NCBI GenBank assembly: GCA_964511875.1
Contig: CAZEHS010000003.1
Location: 1-64,000, forward strand
From: CAZEHS01 sp964511875
GTDB lineage: Bacteria > Bacillota > Clostridia > Peptostreptococcales > Acidaminobacteraceae
Direction: 5' to 3'
DNA length: 64,000 nucleotides
Below the pieces are notes generated by a model that made no database searches, had not been told where the DNA came from, and was given only the letters and a program-made list of their open reading frames with translations. Made by a program: the position numbers and the translations under genes. Positions 27,542 to 35,832 of the stretch are shown piece after piece; the stretch's first letter is position 1; each line of letters starts with the position of its first letter.

Positions 27542-28858
27542 ATGTATCTTAAAAACAAGTGCGTGATTATCCGCATGTCCATGAGTTTCGCACTGATTAG
27601 CGTCATGTTATTTTCCACCCTACCCGTTTGGGCTTACGAAATCGCACCTCTTGATCTTGATGAACCAATGACGCTTATGGAAGCAGTCCCTATTCCCGCA
27701 CCGGTAACTACGCCGTCAGTGACCCCTGTACAGCCTCTGGCACCGGAAACTGTACTGAACAATGATGGATACCCTCTGGTGGAAAGCTTTCCTCCGAATC
27801 TCCCGACAGGTTTCACAATGAACCTTCTCTACAAGAAGTATCTCACCAATTACGATTATGGCATCCCCAAAAATGGTGCCGGAATCCGTACAGGTCCTGG
27901 CGGCAATTTTGATTTTATCCGAAAGCCCGGAACATACGAAAAAATGAGTCTGGTTGATTCGGTGAAAGGTGAATATATAGCGAAATATAATTCTGACATA
28001 TGGTACCGGATCTATTGGTATGATAAATCAGGAATCAAGACCGGTTATGTTTACGGCCCACTTGTTGATGTACGCCGATATGATCTGGCACGCAAAATCA
28101 AAGAAGCAAAGCTTCTGCAGGCCGACCTTTCATCCGCCGTAACGCTGGGATATGTCAATAACTACAAGAACAGACGGGGCATCCCTCCAAAGCTTCCGAA
28201 CGGTGCAAATGATCGTTTCGGAAATGATTATGGACAGAGTGCGCCAGGCTATTCTTCCCTGGCTGATAAGAAGAATTTCGTCTATGTCCAGGACGGTACC
28301 CTTCTGATCATCTTCGGAAAAAGTGCGGGTTATTACCATTGCAGACTCCCTGGAAAACAAACCACGTATTGGATTCCACAAAAGTATATCTCCTTAACCT
28401 CGTCCATGAAAAAAGCCACACAATACGTTGTCATTGACCGAAAGCAGCAGAATGCTGCCGTATTCCACCAGTCACCCGCCGGCTGGCAGCTGGTATCATA
28501 TCAGGTTATTACAACCGGAGCTCGGGACAAGTACCGATATCCCACTCCGCTGGGTGCTTTCATGGCGTTGGAGAAAAAAACCAAATTTGATTATCTTCAC
28601 GATCTGACAGGAGTAGTTGACGGCTATGCGCCTCATGTCGTGAGGTTTTCAGGCGGTGCTTACCTTCATGGGGTCCCGGTGGCTTATAAGAAGAATCCGA
28701 TTACCGGAATGCTGACCGACCCCGGTCAGGTGGAGTATCTTTCCAGTCTCGGAACAGTCCCAAGAAGCCATAAGTGCGTCCGAAATTACACCTCACATGC
28801 CAAGTTCCTTTATGACTGGCTGAATATCGGCCAAACCGCTGTCATCGTCATCGAATGA
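27542..28858 (+). CDS. L,D-transpeptidase (YkuD) with SH3-like domain
   Basis: Exported cell-wall enzyme, 438 residues, that forms or edits 3-3 cross-links in peptidoglycan. A signal peptide (hydrophobic stretch ending near PVWA, residue ~32) is followed by a Pro-rich linker, an SH3b-like region (about 100-180, GAGIRTGPGGNFDFIRKPG) and the YkuD catalytic domain (about 295-438) with the conserved HG (YLHGVP) and the catalytic SHKCVR near residue 410. The ATG at 27542 has GGAG nine bases upstream; the ATG at 27527 has none. It has its own promoter and terminator. Confidence 0.92.
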   Translation: MYLKNKCVIIRMSMSFALISVMLFSTLPVWAYEIAPLDLDEPMTLMEAVPIPAPVTTPSVTPVQPLAPETVLNNDGYPLVESFPPNLPTGFTMNLLYKKYLTNYDYGIPKNGAGIRTGPGGNFDFIRKPGTYEKMSLVDSVKGEYIAKYNSDIWYRIYWYDKSGIKTGYVYGPLVDVRRYDLARKIKEAKLLQADLSSAVTLGYVNNYKNRRGIPPKLPNGANDRFGNDYGQSAPGYSSLADKKNFVYVQDGTLLIIFGKSAGYYHCRLPGKQTTYWIPQKYISLTSSMKKATQYVVIDRKQQNAAVFHQSPAGWQLVSYQVITTGARDKYRYPTPLGAFMALEKKTKFDYLHDLTGVVDGYAPHVVRFSGGAYLHGVPVAYKKNPITGMLTDPGQVEYLSSLGTVPRSHKCVRNYTSHAKFLYDWLNIGQTAVIVIE

Positions 28859-28860
28859 CC

Positions 28861-28900
28861 AGACCCGGCAATTTCCCTTAGGAAGTTGCCGGGTCTTTTA
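28861..28900 (+). terminator. terminator after the L,D-transpeptidase gene
   Basis: AGACCCGGCAA and TTGCCGGGTCT form an 11-bp stem, extended inward by TTCC/GGAA, followed by TTTT. Convergent with the chemoreceptor gene, whose stop lies 20 bp away. Confidence 0.9.
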
Positions 28901-28919
28901 ACGCTTAGGGACAGTATTC

Positions 28920-31034
28920 TCAATATTTACCGTATTCGCCTTCACTGAGTGAGATCATTGGGATCCCTGTACTGATCCGTGTATCGATGTGTCCGTTTTT
29001 CTTGTTTTTACGAGGTACAGGTGGAGTCAGAGTCATAGGCTCCTGTTCCCGGTGAATGACTCGTGAGCTGCGTACCTCCTCACGATTCCGTCTCAGGCGG
29101 AAATTCCCAACCATTTCCTTGAGCATTTCAGCCTGTCCGTTCAACTCCTCGCTTGCTGCAGCACTTTGCTGAGCCGTGGCGGAGTTTGTCTGAACGACCT
29201 GTGATACCTGCTCGACACCTTTATTGATCTGGAAGATGGCATTGGCCTGCTCATTGGAAGCCATTGCAATTTCCCCAACAAGATTCGCCGCTTTTGCTAC
29301 ACCATCCACGATTTGAGTGAGCGCGCCAGCGGTTTCGTTGGCAATCCTGGTACCGCCTTCAACCTTGGCAATGGAACCTTCAATCATCGCCGTGGTCTCT
29401 TTTGCTGCGTTTGCGCTGCGTGCAGCAAGGTTGCGCACCTCTTCCGCTACGACTGCGAATCCTTTTCCGTGCTGCCCTGCTCTGGCCGCTTCTACTGCTG
29501 CATTAAGGGCAAGGATATTTGTCTGGAATGCGATTTCATCGATAACCTTGATGATTTTCGAGATGCTGCTGGAGGATTCATTGATATCCTGCATCGATCT
29601 GAGCATCCCCTGCATCGACTGATTGCCCCTGTCTGCGTTAACACGGGCCTGATTGGCCAGTTCGTTGGCTTGGCCGGCATTTACGGCATTCTGCTTGGTC
29701 TGCGCTGCTATCTGCGTGATGCTCGCAGTGAGCTGTTCCACTGCACTCGCCTGTTCAGTCGAGCCCTGGGACAATGCCTGGCTGCCGTCGGAAACCTGTC
29801 GTGAGCCTGCAGCTACCTGTTCTGATGAGTTGCCGATTTCACTGAGGACTTCGTTGAGTGAATCCAAAGTGTTATTCAGGGCGTCCTTGATGGCTGCGTG
29901 ATCACCCTTATAATTTCCCATCACTTTAACCTGCAGATTGCCGGTGCTCATTTCCGTAAGAACGGATGCAGCTTCCTGCATCGGCTCCACTACAGCGTCC
30001 AGGATATGATTGATCCCATTTATCAGATCTCCCCATCCACCGACAAAACCGTTTGAATTGGCACGGGTATCCAGATTTCCCGCAACTGCTGCGGTAATCA
30101 ATCCTTCTGTTTCATTGATCATCGCACGAATGGTCTCTATGGTTTTTTTCAGTGCCGGTCCGATTTCATCCCGATCGTCCTTGGCATCGACATCAATGCT
30201 GAAGTCGCCCTGCGAAATTGCATAAAGCGTTGCTATCACCTTATTCTGAAGATCATCTGCAAATTGATCCATCGTGGCGGCCATAACGCCTATTTCATCC
30301 CTGGTGTTCAGATTCATACGTACCTTCAAGTGACCTTTGCCCATTTCCTGAATCATTTCAACCCCTTTTTTCAGTGGGGCGCTGATTATGCGTGATAGGA
30401 ATAGTCCCAGCACGATTGCCAGTATCATTGCCGCAGCTGCCATTATGCCCATCATCATCATAGTCTGATTGGCCTGAGCAGTGTTCGCATCAGCTTTATC
30501 CTTAGCTTCACCTTCCAGCGCTTTTACAATCGCGGTGATGTCATCGAGATAAGCCTGACTTGCGATTCCAAATGGACCACTGTCTGCAACCGTTGACCAT
30601 GCCTGCTCATCCTGGTTGCTGTCAAGGTATTCGAACAATTTTGTCCGTTCATCAATCAATACAGTCCTTGTACCTTTCCAGTCGTCTATCAGTTTTTTAA
30701 GCTGAGGGGAGAACTTTGTATTTTCCATTTTGCCCATTGCGGCAGTGATATCTTCAGTACCGGCCAGCATGGCATCCTTGAGATTCTTGATTTCATTTGG
30801 ATCATCCGCATTTATGGCCATCATTGTGAGAACAATGTTTCGTTGGTATCCTGAGCTGATTTCTCCATAATATGTAATGGGTGCAGTTTTTTCCTCATAC
30901 AGCTCAGTATCCGAAGCATTCATCTTCTGGATATTGAGTATTCCAAACCCGCCTACGACTCCGGCTATCAGAGCTACGGCAACAAATCCTATCAGCAGTT
31001 TCACACCAATCTTAAGATTATAGAAGCCCTTCAT
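28920..31034 (-). CDS. methyl-accepting chemotaxis protein
   Basis: A 704-residue transmembrane chemoreceptor. Membrane helices lie at about residues 11-30 and 187-210; between them is a four-helix-bundle ligand-binding domain. HAMP domains follow (about 211-265 and a second HAMP-like repeat to ~400), then the cytoplasmic signalling domain with the hairpin-tip sequence FQTNILALNAAVEAARAGQ near 525, which contacts CheA and CheW. No pentapeptide tether is evident. No other chemotaxis genes are in the window, so it is a stand-alone receptor. AGGAGG site before the ATG. Confidence 0.95.
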   Translation of the reverse strand: MKGFYNLKIGVKLLIGFVAVALIAGVVGGFGILNIQKMNASDTELYEEKTAPITYYGEISSGYQRNIVLTMMAINADDPNEIKNLKDAMLAGTEDITAAMGKMENTKFSPQLKKLIDDWKGTRTVLIDERTKLFEYLDSNQDEQAWSTVADSGPFGIASQAYLDDITAIVKALEGEAKDKADANTAQANQTMMMMGIMAAAAMILAIVLGLFLSRIISAPLKKGVEMIQEMGKGHLKVRMNLNTRDEIGVMAATMDQFADDLQNKVIATLYAISQGDFSIDVDAKDDRDEIGPALKKTIETIRAMINETEGLITAAVAGNLDTRANSNGFVGGWGDLINGINHILDAVVEPMQEAASVLTEMSTGNLQVKVMGNYKGDHAAIKDALNNTLDSLNEVLSEIGNSSEQVAAGSRQVSDGSQALSQGSTEQASAVEQLTASITQIAAQTKQNAVNAGQANELANQARVNADRGNQSMQGMLRSMQDINESSSSISKIIKVIDEIAFQTNILALNAAVEAARAGQHGKGFAVVAEEVRNLAARSANAAKETTAMIEGSIAKVEGGTRIANETAGALTQIVDGVAKAANLVGEIAMASNEQANAIFQINKGVEQVSQVVQTNSATAQQSAAASEELNGQAEMLKEMVGNFRLRRNREEVRSSRVIHREQEPMTLTPPVPRKNKKNGHIDTRISTGIPMISLSEGEYGKY

Positions 31035-31136
31035 ACATTCTCCTCCTGCAGCCTGTAATGTTATTTATTGTCACCGCTTACTTACCCGTACATAAACCAG
31101 ATAAACATCATTATGGAAATATCTCCCCATTGAGCT

Positions 31137-31161
31137 AAAAAAAAAACCCTCAAAATGAGGG
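31137..31161 (-). terminator. terminator after the GGDEF-EAL gene
   Basis: On the minus strand CCCTCA-TTT-TGAGGG is followed by ten T residues, about 105 nt after the GGDEF-EAL stop. Confidence 0.85.
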
Positions 31162-31267
31162 CGGCAGACTTAAGAAGAAGCATCCGATGGATTACAGCCA
31201 TCCGATGACACAACTTAAGGTCTATTTGCGAAAATATAGAACAAGTGAGCACTCTACCTGAGGGAGG

Positions 31268-33169
31268 TTAGGCTTGTGGTGATCTTAGCAATTCAACAGC
31301 CTGCATTTCAGAAACCGGACGTCCCAGCAGGAATCCCTGGATGCAATCACATCCATAGCTGTTCAGCAGCTGCAGCTGGCTTTCAACCTCTACACCTTCT
31401 GTTATGACCTTCATATCCAGATCATGGGATATATCGATGATTGACTTGACCATTCTTTGCAGCCGAACGTCGCTTAAGATATCGTCGATGAAGCATTTAT
31501 CTATTTTCAATGTCTTGACCGGGATTTTGCGAAGGTAGTTCAGCGAGGAATAACCTGTCCCGAAATCATCCAGCGAAAAGTTGATTCCCCACTCCTTCAG
31601 AACAATGATTTTCTGATAGCTGGTATCAAAGGACTCCATTAAGGCGGTTTCCGTGATTTCAAATACAATTCGGCCTGGAGAGACTTTCTCTTCCTGAATG
31701 ATTTCCTTTACCTGAGTCACAAAGTTTTTCTGCAGAAGCTGGACAGGAGAGAGATTCACAGACACATAAATGTCATCGTTACCAAGAAGGCCAATGCGTG
31801 CGGCAAAGCCGCATGCCTCCCGAAGCACCCAATTTCCCAACTCAACAATCCGACCGTTCTGTTCGGCTAATTTAATGAATTCAAAGGGCAGTACGAATCC
31901 GAATTCCGGATTATTCCAACGCGCCAGTGCTTCAAAACCTGCCAATTCCCTCGTCGCCGCCGTATAGATCGGTTGAAAGTGGAGTGAGAATTCCTTATTC
32001 CCGAAGGCTGCCTTAAGACCCGCATCCAATCGGACATGACGCATGTTTTCCTTGGCCATTTTATCATCAAAGAAAACATAGCCGTTCTTTCTTCGCTTCT
32101 TGGCCTGCTGAAGAGCGACATCCCCATAACGGAGAAGCATATCCGCTGTATTGGCGTCCTTTGGAAAAAGAACCGCTCCCAGACTTGCCGTCACAATGAT
32201 TTCACCATTATTCAGATGGACCGGCTGACGAATCAGTTCCAGTATCTGTTGAATTTCTGCTTCGATTTCATGCCGTTGTTGGATGCTGCTGTGGAATATC
32301 ATGAATTCATCGCCCGAAAGCCTTGCCACGTGCCTGTTTTCACTATCCAGAGAAGCCAGTCGGGAGGCGATTTCTTTGAGGACTTCATCTCCATTCAGAT
32401 GACCCATTGCGTCATTGATCACTTTGAAATCGTCAAGCCCCAGAATCAGCAATGCTCCGATATCATGGACAGCCACCGTATCCTTCACGCATTTTTCCAG
32501 TTTTTCAATGAACCAGTCCCGGTTCGGAAGGCCGGTAAGCTGATCATAATATGCAGATTCATAAAGCTTCTGCTCCTGGATCTTACGCTGGTGGATATCT
32601 CCGTGGGAGCCTGCCATAAAGAGATTCCTGCCGTTCTCGTCCCGTAGTATGATGCCCTTTGACCGAATCCACCGGTATTCACCCGAAGCATGAAGAATCC
32701 GATATTCCATGTCATAGGACTCGATCTGTCCGCGGTTCAGGGCCCGCCATTTCTCGTAGACCCTTGGGAGATCATCAGGATGAATCAGTGAATCCCTTTC
32801 CTTATCCATGAATTCTTTTTTTCCCGGACCGTATCCGTAGATTTCAGTTACCCGGTCCGAAAGCAAGGTTTTCTTCGCGGCAAAATCATACTCCCAAAGG
32901 CCTTCATTACCGGCCTGATAGATCAGCTGGTACCGGTCATTCATCCGTAGCGTTTCTTCCTGACTTTTCTGGAGTTGATCGTATTGTTCCTTCAATGTTT
33001 CTTCAGCCGCACTCATTTCTTCATACAGAGCTGTTATTTCATCATTCTGTAAAGTGAGGCTTTCTTTGGCAAGGATCAGTTCCTTTTCCCGACGTTTGAA
33101 CAAAACTAGGATAATGATTCCAATCACTATAACTGCCAGAAAACCGATGGATTCTATTTTCAGGATCAT
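31268..33169 (-). CDS. membrane PAS-GGDEF-EAL protein (c-di-GMP turnover)
   Basis: A 633-residue bifunctional-type protein: one N-terminal membrane helix, a coiled coil (about 35-85), a PAS domain with PAC segment (about 85-205), GGDEF (about 215-375) and EAL (about 385-630). The cyclase motif is SGDEF rather than GGDEF. The phosphodiesterase site looks complete: FEALARW, NLSP, DDFGTGYSSL and a late EGVE. Net c-di-GMP hydrolysis is therefore the safer guess. The ATG at 33169 has the SD-like AGGCGGTG upstream; the ATG at 33190 is the alternative. Two c-di-GMP riboswitches lie in its leader. Confidence 0.92.
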   Translation of the reverse strand: MILKIESIGFLAVIVIGIIILVLFKRREKELILAKESLTLQNDEITALYEEMSAAEETLKEQYDQLQKSQEETLRMNDRYQLIYQAGNEGLWEYDFAAKKTLLSDRVTEIYGYGPGKKEFMDKERDSLIHPDDLPRVYEKWRALNRGQIESYDMEYRILHASGEYRWIRSKGIILRDENGRNLFMAGSHGDIHQRKIQEQKLYESAYYDQLTGLPNRDWFIEKLEKCVKDTVAVHDIGALLILGLDDFKVINDAMGHLNGDEVLKEIASRLASLDSENRHVARLSGDEFMIFHSSIQQRHEIEAEIQQILELIRQPVHLNNGEIIVTASLGAVLFPKDANTADMLLRYGDVALQQAKKRRKNGYVFFDDKMAKENMRHVRLDAGLKAAFGNKEFSLHFQPIYTAATRELAGFEALARWNNPEFGFVLPFEFIKLAEQNGRIVELGNWVLREACGFAARIGLLGNDDIYVSVNLSPVQLLQKNFVTQVKEIIQEEKVSPGRIVFEITETALMESFDTSYQKIIVLKEWGINFSLDDFGTGYSSLNYLRKIPVKTLKIDKCFIDDILSDVRLQRMVKSIIDISHDLDMKVITEGVEVESQLQLLNSYGCDCIQGFLLGRPVSEMQAVELLRSPQA

Positions 33170-33320
33170 AGGGCACCGCCTGTTCTTCATGCTTTTCGTC
33201 AGTATTATTGACGTATTGTAACTACTATACCCCTTATCGGATGTCCGGCCACTAATTTATCGAAAATTCAAAAAATAACCTTTGGATCTTTTCCTTAAGG
33301 TATACACAAAAAAACCCTTC

Positions 33321-33440
33321 TCGGCAACTGGCTGTCATGCAGATAAAGAACCTGTGAAAATGGTTTGCAAAGGTTCTTCATTTGTTTAGACCCTGGTAGT
33401 TTTGCGTCGCTGATTTTCATCAGCTTAGCTTTGAGCCGAA
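33321..33440 (-). ncRNA. c-di-GMP-I (GEMM-I) riboswitch, downstream aptamer
   Basis: On the minus strand: P1 strand TCGGC, hairpin GCTGAT-GAAA-ATCAGC with its GNRA loop, the conserved GACGCAAAACTACCAGGGTC and following TAAA, a second hairpin (GAACCT/AGGTTC) and the receptor-bearing end ATGACAGCCAGTTGCCGA closing P1. This matches the clostridial GEMM-I pattern part by part. A seven-T tract follows within 12 nt, suggesting transcription termination control of the GGDEF-EAL gene. Confidence 0.92.
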
Positions 33441-33450
33441 AGGTTATTTT

Positions 33451-33566
33451 GGTAGCCTTGCTGCCCTGCACCGAGTCGCATCCGTCTTTTCGCACGGATC
33501 CCAGTGTTTAGGCCTTGGCTTTGCGCCACCAGCTTTCGCTGATTTGGCTTTGATTGATTTATACCC
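33451..33566 (-). ncRNA. c-di-GMP-I (GEMM-I) riboswitch, upstream aptamer
   Basis: On the minus strand: AATCAAAGCC, hairpin CAGC-GAAA-GCTG, the conserved GGCGCAAAGCCAAGGCCTAA, a second hairpin (ATCCGT/ACGGAT and CACTG/CGGTG) and the closing GGGCAGCAAGGCTACC pairing with GGTA at the 5' side. It precedes the other aptamer by a 10-nt linker, giving a tandem arrangement. Confidence 0.88.
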
Positions 33567-33669
33567 AGAATGACTCTGATTAAACAGTTACCACACTTAT
33601 CAATAAATTTTTGTCGCCTTAAAAACGAAAAAAGAAGTACAATGAAATCAGTATATTAAGGAGGATTCC

Positions 33670-34926
33670 ATGGCACATCATACCGCCCGGGAAGGATACA
33701 AGAATCTAACCGAACGTATCAACCGTTTCCCTCAGGGAGCGCCACCTTCGGAAACTCTCTATAAGATTCTGGAACTGCTTTTCACAGAGCAGGAGGCAAA
33801 GCTTGTGTCTCAACTGCCTATTAAACCATTTAAATCTGAGGATGCCGCCCATGCATGGCATATGCCGGTCCAGGAAGCCAGAAAAATCCTGGACACGCTG
33901 GCTTCCCGTGCCATCCTCCTTGATACCGAAGGTGAAACCGGATCTACTTATGTGCTCCCGCCGCCAATGGCAGGGTTTTTCGAATTTTCCCTGATGCGTA
34001 CCCGTGGCGATATTGACCAGAAGCTTCTAAGCGAGCTGTTCCACCAATATCTCAATGTTGAAGAAAGCTTCATGCGGGATCTGTTCGATAGTACAGAAAC
34101 CAAGCTGGGTAGAGTATTTGTCCAGGAACCGGTTCTCACCTCCGATCAGGCTATCACCATCCTTGATTTTGAAAAATCCAGCCACATTATCCAAACTGCC
34201 CAGCATATCGGGATAAGCATGTGCTACTGCCGTCATAAAATGCAGCATCTTGGTAAAGCCTGTGATGCCCCGATGGATATCTGCATGAGCTTCGGCAATC
34301 TTGCGGAATCCCTTTCCCGGCACGGTTATTCACGCCTTGTCGGTGCCTCTGAAGGGATGGAGCTTCTGCATCAGGCTTATGAGCATAACCTTGTCCAGTG
34401 CGGTGAGAATGCCAGGGAAGGTGTCACATTCATTTGCAACTGCTGCGGCTGCTGCTGTGAAGCGATGATCGCATCAAAGGAGTTCGGAATCCTCCAGCCG
34501 GTTAACACTACCAACTATCTGCCGCAGGTTCTGGATAACTGCATCGGCTGCGGGAAATGCGCACGGCTTTGTCCGGTTGAGGCCATCACTCTGGAACAGG
34601 AGCCGGGTCAGCTAAAAAAAGCCGTGATCGATGAGGACATCTGTCTGGGGTGCGGCGTATGCATCCGCAACTGTGCATCAAAATCCATGCTGATGAAACG
34701 ACGGGAAAAAACCGTCATAACTCCTGTGAATTCCGTTCATCGGATCGTCCTAATGGCCATTGAGAAAGGCACCCTGCAGCACCTTATATTTGACAAGGGC
34801 CTCCCAAGCCATAGAGCCATGGCTGCTATTCTTGGCGCGATCCTTAAACTTCCTCCCGCCAAGCAGCTCCTGGCGAGCAGGCAGATGAAGTCTGTTTATC
34901 TTGAAAAACTGCTGAAACATACATGA
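33670..34926 (+). CDS. 4Fe-4S dicluster protein, putative electron-transfer or regulatory
   Basis: A 418-residue cytoplasmic protein with several cysteine clusters: CYCRHK with further Cys near residue 180, a dense CNCCGCCCE near 257, and two ferredoxin motifs, CIGCGKCARLCP (about 290) and CLGCGVCIRNCA (about 325), each predicted to bind a 4Fe-4S cluster. The N-terminal ~90 residues look like a winged-helix segment. Homologues are common in anaerobes, but I know of no assigned reaction. AAGGAGG ribosome binding site; its own terminator follows, so it is probably a single-gene unit. Confidence 0.85.
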   Translation: MAHHTAREGYKNLTERINRFPQGAPPSETLYKILELLFTEQEAKLVSQLPIKPFKSEDAAHAWHMPVQEARKILDTLASRAILLDTEGETGSTYVLPPPMAGFFEFSLMRTRGDIDQKLLSELFHQYLNVEESFMRDLFDSTETKLGRVFVQEPVLTSDQAITILDFEKSSHIIQTAQHIGISMCYCRHKMQHLGKACDAPMDICMSFGNLAESLSRHGYSRLVGASEGMELLHQAYEHNLVQCGENAREGVTFICNCCGCCCEAMIASKEFGILQPVNTTNYLPQVLDNCIGCGKCARLCPVEAITLEQEPGQLKKAVIDEDICLGCGVCIRNCASKSMLMKRREKTVITPVNSVHRIVLMAIEKGTLQHLIFDKGLPSHRAMAAILGAILKLPPAKQLLASRQMKSVYLEKLLKHT

Positions 34927-34956
34927 AGGCCGGGGCTTCGATCCCGGCCTTTTATT
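34926..34956 (+). terminator. terminator after the 4Fe-4S protein gene
   Basis: AAGGCCGGG and CCCGGCCTT arms around a short GCTTCGAT loop, followed by TTATT, directly at the stop codon. Confidence 0.88.
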
Positions 34957-34973
34957 GTTTTGCAGTTATTATT

Positions 34974-34988
34974 TGATAGTTATTATCA
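34974..34988 (+). promoter_or_regulatory. Fur-like box upstream of lplA-pdh
   Basis: TGATAGTTATTATCA differs from the 7-1-7 Fur consensus TGATAATNATTATCA at one position. It lies 67 bp before the lplA start. Confidence 0.45.
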
Positions 34989-35054
34989 CTCAAATTTCAA
35001 AACTTCGTTATTTCTCGTTTTTTTAGGGTATCTAATCATTAGCGAGGTGGGACC

Positions 35055-35816
35055 ATGCAGAATCAAACACTGTTTTCTCCTTATACAGGCATTCATATGA
35101 ACCTGGCTTTGGAACAGCTGCTTGCCAAAACCATCCTTCCAGGACAAAGGTACCTGCTGTTGTGGATGGATGAGCCCTCTGTCGTTTTCGGGAGATTCCA
35201 GAATCCATGGGCGGAGTGCCGGATCGATCTGTTGGAATCCACAGGAGTCGTTCCTGCCAGAAGATTATCCGGCGGGGGTACCGTTTATCATGATCTTGGC
35301 AACCTGAATTATTCAGTGGTCACTCAAAAGGGGCAGATGGATATTCAAGGCAACCTGAAAACCATAGCCGGAGCGTTGAACGGTAAAGGTTTGGATGTCC
35401 ACATCGGATATCGCCGGGACCTCTTCATGGGAGCTTACAAAATATCAGGCAGTGCATTTCAGGTGCGCCGGGAATTTGAAGTACATCACGGAACCCTGCT
35501 GGTTCATACGGATCTTGACAGGATTCAATCACTTCTAAGCAGACAGCCAGACATGCCTGATGCTCGATTTGTCCCATCAGTCCCTTCACCGGTAATCAAT
35601 ATCGGCGATCTGTCAGGGCTGCATGATCCTTTGTCATGGGCAAAGCTGATTCAGGATGAATTTGGATCAGCCTGGGGAGGGTTTTCCGACAGTCCTCTGC
35701 CCCTGCCGGATGGGACCCTGCTTGCTGAGGAATGTCGGATATTAGCAGACAGGAACTGGATATTCGGCCGGACAAGTGATTTCAATGCATCAGCCAATAT
35801 AAATCATGATAGTTGA
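35055..35816 (+). CDS. lplA: lipoate--protein ligase
   Basis: Attaches lipoate to the E2 lipoyl domain. The 253 residues cover the catalytic BPL/LplA domain without a full accessory domain, as in split or short ligases. Family marks are the VVFGRFQNPW segment near residue 43, the lipoyl-AMP loop RRLSGGGTVYHD near 71, and AYKISGSAF with the catalytic lysine near 130. It leads the pyruvate dehydrogenase operon, whose E2 subunit is its obvious substrate. Start ATG has GAGGTGGG upstream. Confidence 0.93.
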   Translation: MQNQTLFSPYTGIHMNLALEQLLAKTILPGQRYLLLWMDEPSVVFGRFQNPWAECRIDLLESTGVVPARRLSGGGTVYHDLGNLNYSVVTQKGQMDIQGNLKTIAGALNGKGLDVHIGYRRDLFMGAYKISGSAFQVRREFEVHHGTLLVHTDLDRIQSLLSRQPDMPDARFVPSVPSPVINIGDLSGLHDPLSWAKLIQDEFGSAWGGFSDSPLPLPDGTLLAEECRILADRNWIFGRTSDFNASANINHDS

Positions 35817-35832
35817 TCAAAGGAGGCATAAC

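Larger units (their letters stand above)
33191..33669. other. 479-bp gene-free region with tandem riboswitch
   Basis: It contains two c-di-GMP-I aptamers on the minus strand (33321-33440 and 33451-33566), a T7 tract following the second (33308-33314), a 12-nt complement to the inter-aptamer linker (33272-33283) and, on the plus strand, a -10-like TACAAT and AAGGAGG site serving the 4Fe-4S protein gene. Confidence 0.85.

Noticed and set aside
27430..27618. 62-codon minus-strand frame between UPF0182 and L,D-transpeptidase genes
   Set aside because: Overlaps the transpeptidase start and promoter; no ribosome binding site or homology.
33295..33495. 66-codon open frame in the gene-free region
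   Set aside because: It spans the two c-di-GMP riboswitch aptamers; the sequence is explained by RNA structure.
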